From contig NZ_CP110389.1 in the NCBI RefSeq assembly GCF_026015985.1, positions 6,170,001 through 6,234,000 on the forward strand: 64,000 nt of DNA, read 5' to 3'. Position numbers and translations under genes: made by a program. The notes beneath the pieces are model-generated. The model was given only the letters and a program-made list of their open reading frames with translations, did not search any database and was not told the DNA's origin. Of this stretch, positions 55,249 to 64,000 are shown piece by piece. How positions within the stretch are numbered: position 1 is the first letter of the stretch; each line of letters starts with the position of its first letter. This stretch comes from Rhodopseudomonas sp. P2A-2r. Its GTDB lineage: Bacteria > Pseudomonadota > Alphaproteobacteria > Rhizobiales > Xanthobacteraceae.

Positions 55249-56186
55249 GTGATCAGCAAGCTCCCCTCGCCCTGGTCGCCGCCGCCGTGCTGGCTTTGCC
55301 GCTCGTCAGCCATGACGGCTATGTCATCCAGCTCTTGAACATCGCCATCCTCAACGCCATCGTGGTGCTCGGCCTCAACTTCGCCACCGGCTGGACCGGC
55401 CAGATCAATTTCGGCCAGGCCGCCTTCTATGGCCTCGGCGCCTACACCACCGCGATTGCTGGCAAGGCCGGCATGCCGTGGATCGCCACGCCCGTGCTTT
55501 CCGTCGCCGTGGTGATGATCGCCAGCCTGGCGCTCGGCCTGCCGACACTGCGGCTGCGCACCTATTACCTCGCCATGACCACCATCGGCTTCGGCGAAAT
55601 CATCAGGCTGATCATCGTGCACTGGGAGCCGGTCACCGGCGGCACCTCCGGCCTGCGGGCGATCCCGGGCATCAGCGTGTTCGGCCTCGCGCCGCAAGGC
55701 CAGATCCAACACTATTATCTGCTGGTCGCCGCATTGGCGCTGGCCGCCCTCGTCGCGTCCCGCATCCGCCATTCGGCGCTCGGCCGCGCCATGATCGCCA
55801 CCAAAGATTCCGAGATCGCGGCCGAGCAGAGCGGCGTCGACACGGTCCGCACCAAGCTGCTCGCCTTCATGATCGGCGCCGTCTATGCCGGCCTCGCCGG
55901 TTGCCTCTATGCCTCGTCGATCCGCTTCATCAGTCCCGACAGCTTCTCCGGGGTGCAGGCGATCCTGCTGATGACCATGCTGATCGTCGGTGGCATGGGC
56001 TCGATCACCGGCTGCATCATCGGCGCAGTGGCGCTGACCGTTCTGCCGGAGATGCTGCGCTTCCTCGGCCAGTGGTACCTCGTGCTCTACGGCCTCGGCG
56101 TCATCGCCGTGATCGTGCTGGCGCCGGGCGGGCTGGCGTCGATCGCGACATTGATACCGCGGCTACGCCAGGCAGGTGCGCGATGA
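55249..56186 (+). CDS. ABC transporter permease, LivM type (importer 2), probable frameshift at the start
   Basis: Permease of about 312 residues when restored. GTG at 55249 directly follows the LivH stop and gives MISKLP; one extra C in the run at 55263-55266 would continue as LALVAAAVLALPLVSHDGYV, a proper first helix. Without it the first start is GTG at 55287, with no ribosome site and half a helix lost. The core shows LNFATGWTGQINFGQAAFYG, RTYYLAMTTIGFGEI and DSEIAAEQSGVDTVRTKL (the EAA-like loop). The stop overlaps the livG ATG by 4 bases. Confidence 0.82.
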
Positions 56187-56962
56187 CGGATGCTCCGATC
56201 ATCGCCGCACGCGGCGTGGCGCGGCGCTTCGGCGGCCTGGTGGCGCTGGACGGCGTTGACCTCGACGTGCCGCGCGGCATCGTGCAGGCCATCATCGGCC
56301 CGAACGGCTCCGGCAAGACCACGCTTCTCAACGCGCTGTCCGGCGCCTCCCATGCCGATGCCGGCTCGGTCCGCATCGCTGGCGAAGAGATCTTCCGCCT
56401 CAAGCCGCACCGCATCGCGCGCATCGGCCTGGCGCGTACGTTCCAGAACATCCGCATCTTCACCAACCTGACCGTGCTGGAGAACGTCATGGTCGCGGCT
56501 GCCTGCAAGGCACCGGCGTCACTGTTCAACATCATGACGTCGAATGCACGCCACAAGGCCAACGAGGCCGGCATCGAACAGGCCGCACGCGACGCGCTGG
56601 AGACGGTCGGCCTCGCCGGCCGCGCCCGCGACCGCGCCGCGCAATTGCCCTATGCCCAGCAGCGACTGCTGGAGATCGCGCGCGCGCTGGCCACGCAGCC
56701 CGCCGTGCTGCTGCTCGACGAGCCTGCTGCCGGCATGAACATGACCGAGAGCATGACACTGCTCGCGACCATCGCAAAGCTCAAGGACCGCGGCATCACG
56801 GTGGTGCTGGTCGAGCACAATGTGCGGCTGGTGATGGGCATCAGCGACCGTGTCGCGGTGCTGGACTTCGGCAGGAAGATCGCCGAGGGCGCTCCCGCCG
56901 AGGTGCAGCGCAATCCGCTGGTGATCGAGGCCTATCTCGGCAGGCGGCACCGTCATGCTTAA
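56183..56962 (+). CDS. ABC transporter ATP-binding protein, LivG type (importer 2)
   Basis: ATPase of 259 residues: Walker A GPNGSGKTT (39-47), the LivG-specific IARTFQN-like IGLARTFQNIRIF, the signature replaced by LPYAQQRLLEIARAL, Walker B LLLDEPAAGMN and HNVRLVMGISDRVAVLDFG. It starts at ATG 56183 within the livM stop (ATGA) and overlaps livF by 8 bases, so livMGF of this importer are separate but coupled genes, unlike the fused importer 1. Confidence 0.93.
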   Translation: MTDAPIIAARGVARRFGGLVALDGVDLDVPRGIVQAIIGPNGSGKTTLLNALSGASHADAGSVRIAGEEIFRLKPHRIARIGLARTFQNIRIFTNLTVLENVMVAAACKAPASLFNIMTSNARHKANEAGIEQAARDALETVGLAGRARDRAAQLPYAQQRLLEIARALATQPAVLLLDEPAAGMNMTESMTLLATIAKLKDRGITVVLVEHNVRLVMGISDRVAVLDFGRKIAEGAPAEVQRNPLVIEAYLGRRHRHA

Positions 56963-57665
56963 GGTCGACAACCTCCACGTCTCCTACGGCCATATCGAGG
57001 TGCTGAAGGGCATCTCCTTCAGCGTCGAGATGGGCGAGATCGTCGCTTTGATCGGCGGCAACGGCGCCGGCAAGACCACCACGCTGAGCACCATCTCCGG
57101 CCTGCTCCGCCCTACCGCCGGCAGCATCGTTTGGAAGGGCGAGGCCATTCACGGCACCGCGGTGGAAACCATCGTCGGCGCCGGGCTGGCGCACTGCCCG
57201 GAAGGACGGCGGATCTTTCCCGGACTCACCGTGCGCGAGAACCTGATCACCGGCACCGCGTCGCGGCGCTACAGGAAGGCCGAGGTCGAGGACGACCTTG
57301 CGCTGGTGTTCGAGCTGTTTCCGCGCCTCAAGGAGCGCCTCAAGCAGGGTGGCTGGTCGCTGTCCGGCGGCGAGCAACAGATGCTGGCCATCGGCCGCGC
57401 GCTGATGAGCCGACCGAGCCTGCTGATGCTCGACGAGCCGTCGCTGGGACTGGCGCCCATCGTCATCGAGCAGGTGTTCGACAAGATCCTCGAGCTCAAC
57501 AAGCGCACCGGTCTCGGCGTGCTGCTGGTGGAGCAGAATTCGGCGATGGCGCTGGAGATCGCCAGCCGCGCTTTCGTGCTGGAGACCGGCAGCATCACAC
57601 TATCCGGGCCGGCTTCGGTCCTGGCCGACGATCCACGGATTCGGGAAGCGTATCTCGGGGGCTAG
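56955..57665 (+). CDS. ABC transporter ATP-binding protein, LivF type (importer 2)
   Basis: ATPase of 236 residues: Walker A GGNGAGKTT (34-42), CPEGRRIFPGLTVRENL, signature LSGGEQQMLAIGRAL and Walker B LMLDEPSLGLAP, all typical of LivF. It completes the operon receptor-livH-livM-livG-livF. A hairpin repeat follows 38 bases later. Confidence 0.94.
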   Translation: MLKVDNLHVSYGHIEVLKGISFSVEMGEIVALIGGNGAGKTTTLSTISGLLRPTAGSIVWKGEAIHGTAVETIVGAGLAHCPEGRRIFPGLTVRENLITGTASRRYRKAEVEDDLALVFELFPRLKERLKQGGWSLSGGEQQMLAIGRALMSRPSLLMLDEPSLGLAPIVIEQVFDKILELNKRTGLGVLLVEQNSAMALEIASRAFVLETGSITLSGPASVLADDPRIREAYLGG

Positions 57666-57699
57666 GCTTGGTTCGCTGATCTGGCAGGATGGCGTTACT

Positions 57700-57750
57700 T
57701 CCCTCTCCCCGTCCGGCGAAGCAAGCTTCGCCAGGCGGCGAGAGGTGAAG
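57700..57750. repeat. hairpin repeat between convergent livF and Bug-receptor genes
   Basis: CCCTCTCCCCGTCC and GGCGGCGAGAGG arms enclose GGCGAAGCAAGCTTCGCC, a perfect inner palindrome. Same design as 52276-52328; probably a shared terminator. Confidence 0.6.
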
Positions 57751-57753
57751 TTG

Positions 57754-58707
57754 CTACTTCACATCCTTGAGCAGCAGCATGTTGGCGGCAAGCTCCTTGG
57801 CGACAAGCGTATCCATCGCCGCGGGCTCGATCGGATAGGGTTCGACGCCGAGCTTCTTCAGGCTGGCCTGCATCGCGGGCTCCGCCAGCACCTTGACGCC
57901 GGCGGCGTGGATCTTGTCGACGATGTCGCGCGGCGTTTTCGACGGCGCGAAGACGCCGATCCAGACCGTGCTGGCGCCGTCCGGCAGGCCGGCCTCGGCC
58001 ATCGACGGCACCTCGGGCAATTCCGTCGCGCGCACGGCGGTCGAGACCACCAGCGCCCGCACCTGGCCTTCGCGGATCAGCGGCAGCGCGGTGGCCAGCG
58101 GGCAGAAATAGAAGTCGATGCGGCCGCCGAGGATGTCGGTGATCACGTCGGGCCCGCCGCGATACGGCACATGGGTGGCCTCGAAGCCGCCGGCGCGGCG
58201 GAATTTTTCGGCACTGATATGAACGGCGCTGCCGACGCCGACCGAGCCAAAATTGATCGCCGACCCCTTGGCCTTTGCGGCGGTCAGGAAATCCGCCACC
58301 GACCGCCACGGACGGTCCATCGGCACGATCATCACATTGGCGTTGGCGCCGATCATCAGCACCGACGACAGGTCCTTTGCGACGTCATAGGGTAGATTGG
58401 GGAAGATCGCTGGCCCGATCGCCAGCGCCGAGGAATGCCCGAGAATGGTGTAGCCATCGGGGTCCGCCTTGGCGACCGCCGCCGTGCCCAGCGTGCCGCC
58501 TGCCCCGACGCGATTTTCCACCACGATGGTCTGGCCGAGTTCAGGGCCCAGCCGCTCGAACACGATGCGCGGCACCACGTCGGTGGCGCTGCCGGCACCG
58601 AACGGGATGATCGCCTTGATCAGCCGCGAGGGGTAGCTGTCGGCATGCACCGAGACCGGGGCCAGCAGGATGGCGGCCAAACTCGACCACCGCAGAAACT
58701 TGTTCAT
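57754..58707 (-). CDS. tripartite tricarboxylate transporter substrate-binding protein (TctC/Bug family)
   Basis: Periplasmic receptor of 317 residues with a signal peptide cleaved near SVHA. The Bug signature is clear: YPSRLIKAIIPFGAGSATDV, VVENRVGAGGTLGTAAVAKA and DPDGYTILGHSS. Bug receptors bind carboxylates or amides. The ATG at 58707 has GGAG 6 bases upstream. No TctA/TctB membrane genes are in the window, so it is an orphan receptor, as is frequent for the family. It is convergent with importer 2. Confidence 0.92.
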   Translation of the reverse strand: MNKFLRWSSLAAILLAPVSVHADSYPSRLIKAIIPFGAGSATDVVPRIVFERLGPELGQTIVVENRVGAGGTLGTAAVAKADPDGYTILGHSSALAIGPAIFPNLPYDVAKDLSSVLMIGANANVMIVPMDRPWRSVADFLTAAKAKGSAINFGSVGVGSAVHISAEKFRRAGGFEATHVPYRGGPDVITDILGGRIDFYFCPLATALPLIREGQVRALVVSTAVRATELPEVPSMAEAGLPDGASTVWIGVFAPSKTPRDIVDKIHAAGVKVLAEPAMQASLKKLGVEPYPIEPAAMDTLVAKELAANMLLLKDVK

Positions 58708-58834
58708 GACGCGCTCCATTCGCACCATCCGACGGGATGGTGGGCCAATCGGCCGAAGGCGCAAGCTTTGCAAGATTCGGACCGCGCCGTCATTCCGGCG
58801 CGAGGGCGTAGCCCGAGCGAGCCCGGAACGACAG

Positions 58835-59056
58835 CTAGCCCTTCAGCTTCACCAGCGCATCGCGGACGTTGATGTCGAGGCCGGCGCCGCCGGCGTCGAG
58901 ATGGGCCATGATCGCCTTGCGCATGCGCGGATCCCAGAACTTCTTGATGTGCTCGGCGATGCCCGGCACGGCCTTGTCCTGGCCCTGGCTGTTGAAGAAG
59001 GTCCCGATCTGGTTGGCCATATAGATCAGACGTTCAGGCGACGAAGGTGATTGCAT
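58835..59056 (-). CDS. fdsD: formate dehydrogenase subunit delta
   Basis: Protein of 73 residues: SPERLIYMANQIGTFFNSQG, then AEHIKKFWDPRMRKAI, the FdsD pattern. It helps assemble or stabilise NAD-dependent formate dehydrogenase. It overlaps the end of fdhD by 23 bases and is the last gene of the fds operon. Confidence 0.92.
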   Translation of the reverse strand: MQSPSSPERLIYMANQIGTFFNSQGQDKAVPGIAEHIKKFWDPRMRKAIMAHLDAGGAGLDINVRDALVKLKG

Positions 59057-59876
59057 GATCCGTTTCCTGCGTCACGGCGTCGAAGGCGACGCGGTGCGAA
59101 TGGGTGAAGACTTCGAAGCCGTCGCCGCGGGTAATCGCCGCCAGCGTGATGCCGGCGGCGGCGGCCATGCGTACCGCCAGCGCGGTGGGCGCCGACACGG
59201 CCACCAGCAGCGGCGCGCCCAGCGCCGCGGCCTTCTGCACCATCTCCACCGACACCCGGCTGGTCAGCAGCACCATGCCGTCGGCGGCGTCGATGCGATC
59301 GCGCACGAGCGCCCCGGCGAGCTTGTCGAGCGCGTTGTGGCGGCCGACGTCCTCGCGCAAGGCGACGATGCCGCGCGCCGGCGTCCAGAATGCCGCCGCA
59401 TGGGCGGCGCGGGTCTCGGTGTTGATCTTCTGCAAGGCAGGCACCGCCTGCATCGCCGCCACGATCTGCTGCGGCGAGAAGCGGCGGCCGGCGCCGACGA
59501 TCGCTGCCGGCCTGACCGCCTCGGCGATGGAGTCGATGCCGCATAGCCCGCAGCCGGTCGGGCCGGCCATCCGCCTTCGCCGCGCGCTGATGCCGTCCGC
59601 GGTGGCGGCGTCCAGCCACATCCGCAGTTCGATGCCGTCGTCGAATTCAACGGCCTCGAACGACTGGATCTCGGCGGCCGAAGCAACCACGCCCTCACTG
59701 AGGCTGAAGCCGATGGCAAAGTCGTGGAGGTCCTGCGGCGTCCCCATCATCACGGCATAGGTGCCGCCATTGTAGGTGATCGCCAGCGCGGTCTCTTCCG
59801 GCACCGCACGCACGCCTTCACTGGCGCCGTCGCGGCGCCAGATCGTGCGTGTGACCGAGCGTACCGGGTCGTGCAT
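59034..59876 (-). CDS. fdhD: formate dehydrogenase accessory sulfurtransferase FdhD
   Basis: Protein of 280 residues. Cys109 and Cys112 in GPTGCGLCGIDS are the CxxC pair that passes sulfur from a desulfurase to the molybdenum cofactor. Further marks are HDFAIGFSLSEGVV and REDVGRHNALDKL. It starts 2 bases after the fdsA stop. Confidence 0.94.
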   Translation of the reverse strand: MHDPVRSVTRTIWRRDGASEGVRAVPEETALAITYNGGTYAVMMGTPQDLHDFAIGFSLSEGVVASAAEIQSFEAVEFDDGIELRMWLDAATADGISARRRRMAGPTGCGLCGIDSIAEAVRPAAIVGAGRRFSPQQIVAAMQAVPALQKINTETRAAHAAAFWTPARGIVALREDVGRHNALDKLAGALVRDRIDAADGMVLLTSRVSVEMVQKAAALGAPLLVAVSAPTALAVRMAAAAGITLAAITRGDGFEVFTHSHRVAFDAVTQETDHAITFVA

Positions 59877-59878
59877 GT

Positions 59879-62788
59879 CTACTCCGCGGCTTCCACGGCC
59901 GGCACCGCGATGCGTCGCGACTGACGGGCCTGCTCGTCATATTCCTTCTGCCATTCCGAAGGTCCGTTCGACGGCGAGATCTGCACCGCCGTGACCTTGT
60001 ATTCCGGGCAGTTGGTGGCCCAGTCCGAGAACTCGGTGGTGATCACATTGGCCTGCGTGGTCGGGTGATGGAACGTGGTATAAACCACGCCGGGCGCGAC
60101 GCGCTCGGTGATCAACGCGCGCAAGGTGGTCTCGCCGGCGCGGCTCTGCAGTTTGCACCAGTCGCCGTCCCGGATGCCGCGCATCTCCGCATCGTGCGGA
60201 TGCATCTCCAGCCGGTCCTCCTCATGCCAGACCACATTTTCGGTGCGCCGCGTCTGCGCGCCGACATTGTACTGGCTGAGAATGCGGCCGGTGGTGAGCA
60301 GCAGCGGGAAGCGCGGCCCGGTCTTCTCGTCGGTGGCGACGTATTCGGTGCGCATGAACTTGCCCTTGCCGCGCACGAAGCCGTCGATATGCATGACCGG
60401 CGTGCCCAGCGGCATCTTCTCGTTGCAGGGCCACTGCACCGAGCCGAGCTCGTCGAGCTTGGCATAGGACACGCCGCTAAAGGTCGGCGTCAGCGCCGCG
60501 ATCTCGTCCATGATCTCCGAAGGATGATTGTAGTGCATCTCGTAGCCCAGCGCCCTGGCGAAGCCGAGGGTGACTTCCCAGTCTTCCAGGCCGTTCTTCG
60601 GCGACATCACCTTGCGCACGCGCTGGATGCGGCGTTCGGCATTTGTGAAGGTGCCGTTCTTTTCCAGGAAGGTCGAGCCCGGGAAGAATACATGGGCGTA
60701 GTTGGCGGTCTCGTTGAGAAAGAGATCATGGACGATGACACATTCCATCGCCGACAGCGCCGATACCACATGCTTGGTGTTGGGATCGGACTGCAGGATG
60801 TCCTCGCCCTGCACGTAGAGGCCCATGAAGGTGCCTTCGACGGCGGCATCGAACATGTTGGGAATGCGCAGGCCCGGGTCGGGATTGAGCTTGACGTTCC
60901 ACAGCGACTCGAAGGTCTCGCGCACCGCATCGCCGGAGATGTGGCGATAGCCCGGCAGCTCGTGCGGGAACGAGCCCATGTCGCAGGAGCCCTGCACGTT
61001 GTTCTGGCCGCGCAGCGGGTTCACGCCGACGCCGGGACGGCCGATATTGCCGGTGGCCATTGCGAGATTGGCGATGGCGATCACCGTGGTCGAGCCCTGG
61101 CTGTGCTCAGTGACCCCGAGCCCGTAATAGATCGCGCCATTGCCACCGGTGGCGAACAGCCTGGCCGCTTCGCGCAATTCCCGGGGATCGACGCCGGTCA
61201 TGATGGCGGTGGCTTCGGGCGAGTGGTTGGGCTGCGCGACAAACGACGCCCAGTCCTCGAACTCGCTCCAGTCGCAGCGTTCGCGCACGAAGGCCTCGTC
61301 TGCGAGGCCTTCGGTGACGATGACATGGGCGATGGCAGTGAGCACGGCGACATTGGTGCCGGGCATCAGCGGCAGATGGTGCTGCGCCTCGATATGCGCC
61401 GAGCGGACAATGTCGGTGCGGCGCGGATCGACGACAATCAGTTTTGCGCCGGCGCGCAGCCGCTTCTTCAGCCGCGAGGCGAATACCGGATGGCCGTCGG
61501 TGGGATTGGCGCCGATGATCATCACCACATCGGTCTGTTCGACGGAATCAAAATCCTGGGTGCCGGCCGAGGTGCCGAAAGTCGACGACAGGCCGTAGCC
61601 GGTCGGCGAATGGCAGACGCGGGCGCAGGTGTCGACATTGTTGTTGCCGAAGCCGGCGCGGATCAGCTTCTGCACCACGAAGACCTCTTCATTGGTGCAG
61701 CGCGACGAGGTGATGCCGCCGATCGAATCGCGGCCGTATTTCGCCTGGATGCCCTTGAATTTTGCGGCGGCAAAGTTGAACGCCTCGTCCCATGATACTT
61801 CCTGCCAGGGATCGGTGATCTTCTCGCGGATCATCGGGTTGAGGATGCGTTCCTTGTGGTTGGTGTAGCCCCAGGCAAACCGACCCTTGACGCAGGAATG
61901 GCCGCGATTGGCCTTGCCGTCCTTGTACGGCACCATGCGCACCACTTCCTCGCCGCGCATTTCGGCCTTGAAGGTGCAGCCGACACCGCAATAGGCGCAG
62001 GTGGTGACGACCGAATGCTCGGGCTGGCCGATGGCAATCACCGACTTCTCAGTCAGCGTCGCGGTCGGGCAGGCCTGCACGCAGGCACCGCACGACACGC
62101 ATTCGGAGCCGAGAAAACTCTCGCTCATGCCGGGCGACACCCGACTGTCGAAACCGCGGCCGGAAATGGTCAGCGCGAAGGTGCCCTGCACTTCCTCGCA
62201 GGCGCGGACGCAACGCGAGCAGACGATGCACTTCGAGGGATCATAGGTGAAGTACGGATTGCTCTCGTCCTTCGCCATCCAGCGGTCGTTCTCGCAATCA
62301 TGGGGCGAATGATCGGGCGAGTGATTATGTGCCTTGGCGAAGACGTGGTTCTCGCCAGCATCGCCGTAGCGTACGTCGCGCAGGCCCACTGCCCCTGCCA
62401 TGTCCTGCAGCTCGCAGTCGCCGTTGGCGGCACAGGTCAGGCAGTCCAGCGGGTGGTCGGAGATATACAGCTCCATCACGCCCTTGCGGAGCGTCTTCAG
62501 CCGTTCATTCTGGGTGTGGACCACAAGGCCTTCCATGGCCGGCGTGGTGCAGGAGGCCGGCGTACCGGCGCGGCCCTCGATCTCGACCAGACAGAGCCGG
62601 CACGAGCCGAACGCATCCACCATGTCGGTGGCGCAGAGCTTTGGAATCTGGGTGCCCGCCTCCATGGCGGCACGCATGATCGAGGTGCCCTCGGGAACGG
62701 AGATACTTTTGCCGTCGATCGTCAGTGTGACCATCTTCTCAGCCTTGGAGCGCGGGGTGCCGAAATCGATTTCATGAACGAGCGACAT
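59879..62788 (-). CDS. fdsA: NAD-dependent formate dehydrogenase, molybdenum catalytic subunit alpha
   Basis: Catalytic subunit of 969 residues oxidising formate to CO2. N-terminal 2Fe-2S ferredoxin domain (Cys52, 63, 66, 80), a NuoG-like Cys3His cluster region (Cys116, 119, 125), two 4Fe-4S clusters (Cys187-197 and 230-240), a further CxxC cluster (Cys264, 267, 271, 299) and the bis-MGD domain with the Mo ligand in RVCHSPTG (Cys392-His393). The length agrees with soluble FdsA enzymes. The ATG at 62788 has AGGAGC 6 bases upstream. It lies between fdsB and fdhD. Confidence 0.95.
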   Translation of the reverse strand: MSLVHEIDFGTPRSKAEKMVTLTIDGKSISVPEGTSIMRAAMEAGTQIPKLCATDMVDAFGSCRLCLVEIEGRAGTPASCTTPAMEGLVVHTQNERLKTLRKGVMELYISDHPLDCLTCAANGDCELQDMAGAVGLRDVRYGDAGENHVFAKAHNHSPDHSPHDCENDRWMAKDESNPYFTYDPSKCIVCSRCVRACEEVQGTFALTISGRGFDSRVSPGMSESFLGSECVSCGACVQACPTATLTEKSVIAIGQPEHSVVTTCAYCGVGCTFKAEMRGEEVVRMVPYKDGKANRGHSCVKGRFAWGYTNHKERILNPMIREKITDPWQEVSWDEAFNFAAAKFKGIQAKYGRDSIGGITSSRCTNEEVFVVQKLIRAGFGNNNVDTCARVCHSPTGYGLSSTFGTSAGTQDFDSVEQTDVVMIIGANPTDGHPVFASRLKKRLRAGAKLIVVDPRRTDIVRSAHIEAQHHLPLMPGTNVAVLTAIAHVIVTEGLADEAFVRERCDWSEFEDWASFVAQPNHSPEATAIMTGVDPRELREAARLFATGGNGAIYYGLGVTEHSQGSTTVIAIANLAMATGNIGRPGVGVNPLRGQNNVQGSCDMGSFPHELPGYRHISGDAVRETFESLWNVKLNPDPGLRIPNMFDAAVEGTFMGLYVQGEDILQSDPNTKHVVSALSAMECVIVHDLFLNETANYAHVFFPGSTFLEKNGTFTNAERRIQRVRKVMSPKNGLEDWEVTLGFARALGYEMHYNHPSEIMDEIAALTPTFSGVSYAKLDELGSVQWPCNEKMPLGTPVMHIDGFVRGKGKFMRTEYVATDEKTGPRFPLLLTTGRILSQYNVGAQTRRTENVVWHEEDRLEMHPHDAEMRGIRDGDWCKLQSRAGETTLRALITERVAPGVVYTTFHHPTTQANVITTEFSDWATNCPEYKVTAVQISPSNGPSEWQKEYDEQARQSRRIAVPAVEAAE

Positions 62789-62797
62789 GAGGTGCTC

Positions 62798-64000
62798 CTA
62801 TTCTGCTGCTTGCAGGCGGGCCGGCGTCGGCGCGAAGTCGTCCGGAAAGTGCTTCAGCGCGCTCATCACCGGATAGGACGTGAAGCCGCCGAGCGCACAG
62901 AGCGAGCCGAATTTCAGGGTATGGCAGAGATCTTCCAGCACGGCGGTGTTCTCGGCCACGCGCTCGCCACGGCGAATCTTGTCGATGGTCTCGACGCCGC
63001 GGGTGGAGCCGATGCGGCATGGGGTGCACTTGCCGCAGGACTCGACGGCACAGAACTCCATGGCGAAGCGCGCCTGCTTCGCCATGTCGACGCTGTCGTC
63101 GAACACCACGATGCCGCCGTGGCCGATCAACCCGTCGCGCTTGGCAAAGGCCTCGTAGTCGAACGGCGTATCGAACAACTCGCGCGGGAAATAGGCGCCG
63201 AGCGGACCGCCGACCTGCACGGCGCGGACCGGACGGCCGCTCAAGGTGCCGCCGCCGACCTCGTCGACCAGTTCGCCAAGCGTGATGCCGAACGCGACCT
63301 CGAACAACCCGCCGTTTTTGATATTGCCGGCGAGTTGGATCGGCATGGTGCCGCGCGAGCGGCCCATGCCGAATTCCGCATAGGCCTTGGCACCGTCGTT
63401 GAGAATAAAGGGGATTGCCGCGAACGACAGCACGTTGTTGATCACCGTGGGCTTGCCGAACAGGCCCTTGTGCGCCGGTAGCGGCGGCTTGGCACGGACG
63501 ATGCCGCGGCGGCCCTCGAGACTTTCCAGCAGCGCCGTCTCCTCGCCGCAGACATAGGCGCCGGCACCGACACGGACTTCGAGATCGAAGCTGTGCGCGG
63601 AGCCGCAGATATTGGCGCCGAGGAAACCGGCGCGCTCGGCTGCGGCGATCGCGATGTTGGTGGCGGCGATGGCGTGGGGATATTCCGAGCGGATGTAGAT
63701 GTAGCCCTTGGTGGCGCCCACGGCGATGCCGGCGATGGTCATGCCCTCGATCACCACAAAGGGATCGCCCTCGAACAGCATGCGGTCGGCGAAGGTGCCG
63801 CTGTCACCCTCGTCGGCGTTGCAGACGATGAACTTTCGATCGGCGGCGGTGTCCGCCACGGTCTTCCACTTGATGCCGGTGGGGAAGCCGGCACCACCGC
63901 GACCGCGCAGGCCGGAGGTGGTGACGTCGGCGATGATCTGCGCCGGTGTCAAGGTCAGCGCGCGCGCCAGGCCCTTGTAGCCGTCATAAGCGCGATATTC
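62798..64000 (-). CDS. fdsB: NAD-dependent formate dehydrogenase beta subunit, N-terminus outside the window
   Basis: NuoF-like flavoprotein that passes electrons to NAD. The frame is open through base 64000 (EYRAYDGYKGLARAL upstream of TPAQIIADV), so the start is beyond the window. Visible are the NAD/FMN motif GLRGRGGAGFPTGIKW, ANIxG-type AAERAGFLGANICGS, GAGAYVCGEETALLESLEG and the 4Fe-4S motif ESCGKCTPCRIGSTRG. It stops 9 bases before fdsA; fdsG is expected just upstream, outside. Confidence 0.94.
   Translation of the reverse strand, partial: EYRAYDGYKGLARALTLTPAQIIADVTTSGLRGRGGAGFPTGIKWKTVADTAADRKFIVCNADEGDSGTFADRMLFEGDPFVVIEGMTIAGIAVGATKGYIYIRSEYPHAIAATNIAIAAAERAGFLGANICGSAHSFDLEVRVGAGAYVCGEETALLESLEGRRGIVRAKPPLPAHKGLFGKPTVINNVLSFAAIPFILNDGAKAYAEFGMGRSRGTMPIQLAGNIKNGGLFEVAFGITLGELVDEVGGGTLSGRPVRAVQVGGPLGAYFPRELFDTPFDYEAFAKRDGLIGHGGIVVFDDSVDMAKQARFAMEFCAVESCGKCTPCRIGSTRGVETIDKIRRGERVAENTAVLEDLCHTLKFGSLCALGGFTSYPVMSALKHFPDDFAPTPARLQAAE

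Noticed and set aside
58770..58783. Possible sigma-54 element upstream of the Bug receptor (GG-N10-GC with TTGCA)
   Set aside because: The -24 part reads CGGTCC instead of TGGCAC; too weak compared with the four accepted sites.
1..64000. tRNA, rRNA, insertion sequences, integrases or phage genes
   Set aside because: None recognised by eye; the repeats seen are non-coding palindromes without transposase genes.

Overview
This is a GC-rich chromosomal segment of an alphaproteobacterium, most probably Bradyrhizobium or a close relative in the Nitrobacteraceae. That placement is inferred from gene content (NAD-dependent fds formate dehydrogenase, a DUF3422 protein, several Liv-type transporters, acyl-CoA and aromatic-type catabolism), from GGAAC-N16-CGTT general-stress type promoters, and from dense dispersed palindromic repeats between genes. 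I saw no rRNA, tRNA, CRISPR array or insertion sequence.

Layout. 1-3.7 kb: a fatty-acid beta-oxidation operon on the minus strand (fadE-like, fadI-like, start of a fadJ-like gene). 3.9-9.5 kb: a flavin reductase and an RND efflux pump with its TetR regulator, behind a 14-bp-armed operator palindrome. 9.7-12.8 kb: an MFS anion-type carrier, a small conserved protein and an unusual Trp-containing RTX repeat protein. 13-22 kb (plus strand): Baeyer-Villiger-type monooxygenase, acyl-CoA dehydrogenase, two MFS carriers, a degenerate secreted nuclease, a membrane protein and a PoxB-like pyruvate oxidase. 22.3-26.6 kb: an SsuABC/NitT-type ABC importer plus amidase behind a sigma-54 promoter. 26.7-36.6 kb: His-rich cupin, CsbD, gamma-glutamyltransferase, trhO-slyX, acyl-CoA synthetase, SnoaL-like protein, S9 peptidase, hemC. 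36.8-44 kb: DUF3422, OYE-type reductase with TetR, YegD-type Hsp70, tex. 44.2-57.7 kb: two complete Liv-type ABC importers with a GntR regulator, an NTF2-like protein, a cytosine-deaminase-like amidohydrolase and a second amidase. 57.7-64 kb: an orphan TctC/Bug receptor and fdsB(partial)-fdsA-fdhD-fdsD.

How they work together. Four intergenic sites match the sigma-54 -24/-12 element (GG-N10-GC inside TGGCAC-N5-TTGC) and lie correctly placed in front of three ABC-import operons and one NTF2-like gene. Two of the importers are followed by amide or ring hydrolases. The simplest reading is a nitrogen-limitation regulon that imports and hydrolyses organic nitrogen compounds (amides or N-heterocycles), with local control by a FadR-type GntR protein through a GTATAC-centred operator. 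The substrates are not readable from the sequence.

Quality warning. At least eight otherwise well-conserved genes are broken by single-base insertions or deletions, most in short homopolymers, and one dispersed repeat carries a 27-base poly-G run. This looks more like uncorrected sequencing indels than real gene decay. Such genes are annotated over their full restored span with the break position given.
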